From NCBI RefSeq assembly GCF_001499965.1, contig NZ_LQIT01000001.1, forward strand, positions 62,001-126,000: a DNA stretch of 64,000 bases. Reading direction: 5' to 3'. The position numbers and the translations under genes were made by a program. This stretch comes from Mycobacterium sp. GA-2829 (GTDB lineage: Bacteria; Actinomycetota; Actinomycetes; Mycobacteriales; Mycobacteriaceae). Below, piece after piece: positions 62,702 through 64,000 of the stretch (the stretch's first letter is position 1; each line of letters begins with the position of its first letter). The notes under the pieces are model-generated. The model searched no databases, was not told where the DNA came from, and worked only from the letters and a program-made list of their open reading frames with translations.

Positions 62702-63331
62702 GTGTCGACGAAGTTGGTGCGATGGGGTGCCGCCGCGCCGTCAGATCGTGGTTCCGCTCGCGACCGATTGCTAGATGCTGCCGAGCGGTGCCTAGAGAGT
62801 TGCGGCGTGGTAGGCACGACCATGGAGGACATCGGCAGAACAGCGGGTGTCTCCAGGGCAACGGTGTATCGCTACTTCCCTAATCGGGAGGCGGTGATGT
62901 CGGGCGTCATCATTCGCGCCGCCGAGCGCTATCTCGATCGCATCAACCCCCGGATCGCGGAGCACACCGATCTGGGCTCCGCTCTCGTCGATTTCGTGGA
63001 ATACACAGTTGAGGCCGCGCGCCGCGAAGAGATCATCGGATTGTTGTTCGGCAGCGACGAGGAACTCGCCGGCGTTGGCCTCGCGGCGGGGACCTCGACG
63101 TCACTCTTCGAACTCGTCACCGAGTTTCTCCGTCCCATCTTCAGGAGACACTGGAGTTACGTAGAACCGGGCGTCTCCGTCGACGACGCCGCCGAGTGGG
63201 TTCTCCGCACGATACTGAGCCTGCTGACTGTTCGAGGACCGCGGGAGCGCAGTCGTGACGGGCTCCGGACATTTCTTTCAAGGTTTCTCCTTCCCGCAAT
63301 CCTGGCGAGCGACCATTGTCGACCGATGTGA
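62702..63331 (+). CDS. TetR-family transcriptional regulator
   Basis: 209 residues from GTG 62702; an in-frame ATG at 62672 would add ten residues and is possible. The helix-turn-helix (TTMEDIGRTAGVSRATVYRYFPNREAVMS) is typical. The C-terminal ligand-binding domain is not assigned. Divergent from the dehydrogenase operon, it probably controls that operon and perhaps the thioesterase genes downstream. Confidence 0.9.
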   Translation: MSTKLVRWGAAAPSDRGSARDRLLDAAERCLESCGVVGTTMEDIGRTAGVSRATVYRYFPNREAVMSGVIIRAAERYLDRINPRIAEHTDLGSALVDFVEYTVEAARREEIIGLLFGSDEELAGVGLAAGTSTSLFELVTEFLRPIFRRHWSYVEPGVSVDDAAEWVLRTILSLLTVRGPRERSRDGLRTFLSRFLLPAILASDHCRPM

Positions 63332-63378
63332 CAGACAAGGCGTAATGTCTCAACCACAGCTGAGGTAGGAGGCCGGAC

Positions 63379-63822
63379 ATGTCTGTGCAGTTCACCACGT
63401 TCAACCAGCAGGTCGCTGAACAACTGCAGAGCGCAGCAGAAACCACGGGCGGGTTGGCCGGTTACCTCGGCTTCCGGCACACTGACTTCACTGCTGGACG
63501 GCTCGTCGCGGAGATGGACGCACGCGACGACCTGAAGACGCCTTTCGGCAACTTGCATGGCGGCTGCTTGTCGGCCATGGTCGACCATTGCCTTGGAGTG
63601 GTGTTTTATCCCGTGATTCCGATGGGATCCTGGGTCGCGACGACGGAGTTCAAACTGAATTTGCTTCGTCCAGTTTCCAGCGGAACCTGTGTAGCCACGG
63701 CTGAGATCATCTCGCTGGGCAGAACCAGCGGTGTGGCACGTATCGACATCTGCAACGACGGCAGAGCGGTGTGTGCGGCGCAGGGCACCGTCACCGTCGT
63801 CGCACCGAAGGCCATCTCTTGA
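63379..63822 (+). CDS. PaaI-type hotdog thioesterase
   Basis: 147 residues, ATG 63379, with GGAGG upstream. The hotdog signature is FGNLHGGCLSAMVDHCLG (His-Gly-Gly with a following Asp). It hydrolyses acyl-CoA, often aromatic or short-chain. Starts 47 bases after the TetR gene and overlaps the next gene as TGATG, so they are likely co-transcribed. Confidence 0.88.
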   Translation: MSVQFTTFNQQVAEQLQSAAETTGGLAGYLGFRHTDFTAGRLVAEMDARDDLKTPFGNLHGGCLSAMVDHCLGVVFYPVIPMGSWVATTEFKLNLLRPVSSGTCVATAEIISLGRTSGVARIDICNDGRAVCAAQGTVTVVAPKAIS

Positions 63823-64000
63823 TGTCTGCAAACAGAGCACATGATTTGTCCGCTCCTGTCGTCGAGCGCGTGCCCACGGTGGATGGGCTCTCGCTGGCGG
63901 TCGACTTCTACCGCTGTGACGGACCGCGGGCGGTCGTGTTGCTCCTTCACGGCGGTGGTCAGAGCCGGCACGCCTGGGATGTCACCGCCCAACGATTGCA
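63822..64000 (+). CDS. Alpha/beta hydrolase, 5' part only
   Basis: 59 codons from ATG 63822 to the window edge. The first beta strands and oxyanion-hole motif (VVLLLHGGGQSRHAWDV) of an alpha/beta hydrolase are visible; the nucleophile and the rest lie outside. Start overlaps the thioesterase stop. The substrate is unknown. Confidence 0.82.
   Translation, partial: MSANRAHDLSAPVVERVPTVDGLSLAVDFYRCDGPRAVVLLLHGGGQSRHAWDVTAQRL

Overview
The window is a high-GC actinobacterial chromosome segment, almost certainly from a fast-growing mycobacterium (Mycolicibacterium type). The evidence is the gene order, which follows the M. tuberculosis Rv2181 to Rv2143 interval nearly gene for gene around the division and cell wall (dcw) cluster, near-identity of recalled products (FtsZ, Wag31, AroG, PknL), frequent GTG/TTG starts, ATGA/GTGA overlaps, a mycobacterial-type LexA box and a 13E12-family gene. 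All identifications come from reading the sequence; no database search was run.

Region 1 (1-10311): lipoglycan, isoprenoid and signalling genes. A polyprenol-phosphate-mannose-dependent alpha-1,2-mannosyltransferase (Rv2181 type, cut at the left edge), an Rv2180c-like membrane protein, a DEDD exoribonuclease (Rv2179c), AroG, PknL and its divergent partner Rv2175c, then a minus-strand operon GNAT - lppM - idsA2 - mptA, and a DUF3040 protein closed by a clear intrinsic terminator.

Region 2 (10312-30942): the dcw cluster: mraZ (with phased MraZ boxes upstream), rsmH, an FtsL-like protein, pbpB, murE, murF, mraY, murD, ftsW, murG, murC, ftsQ, ftsZ, pgeF, a YggS protein, sepF, a YggT protein, wag31 and a small membrane protein. 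Most junctions overlap or abut. ddl and ftsA are not in the cluster, as is usual in mycobacteria. Together these genes make lipid II and build the septal and polar growth machinery.

Region 3 (30939-43237): mixed genes: phosphoribosyltransferase, SRPBCC-SDR fusion, GATase, a serine-hydrolase-like lipoprotein lacking its catalytic motif, a phospholipase D family protein, a cytochrome P450 and a SnoaL-like protein whose upstream regions share a 50-bp element, a LexA-box-controlled 13E12/HNH protein, methionine aminopeptidase with a divergent XRE regulator, and a CitAB/DcuSR-like two-component system.

Region 4 (43295-57520): a TctCBA tripartite carboxylate transporter with a universal stress protein, a PknH-sensor-like lipoprotein, a nitrate/nitrite assimilation locus (nirD, nirB and a small companion gene divergent from a nitrate reductase fused to its own flavoprotein reductase, with a GlnR-like site between), a TerC-family protein, and a secreted/surface protein with an acidic repeat tail followed by a strong hairpin.

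Region 5 (57521-64000): accessory DNA: a VapBC pair, one insertion sequence with doubled terminal repeats, an unassigned stretch, a minus-strand CMD-like / zinc alcohol dehydrogenase / internally deleted thiolase cluster, a divergent TetR regulator, a hotdog thioesterase and the start of an alpha/beta hydrolase.
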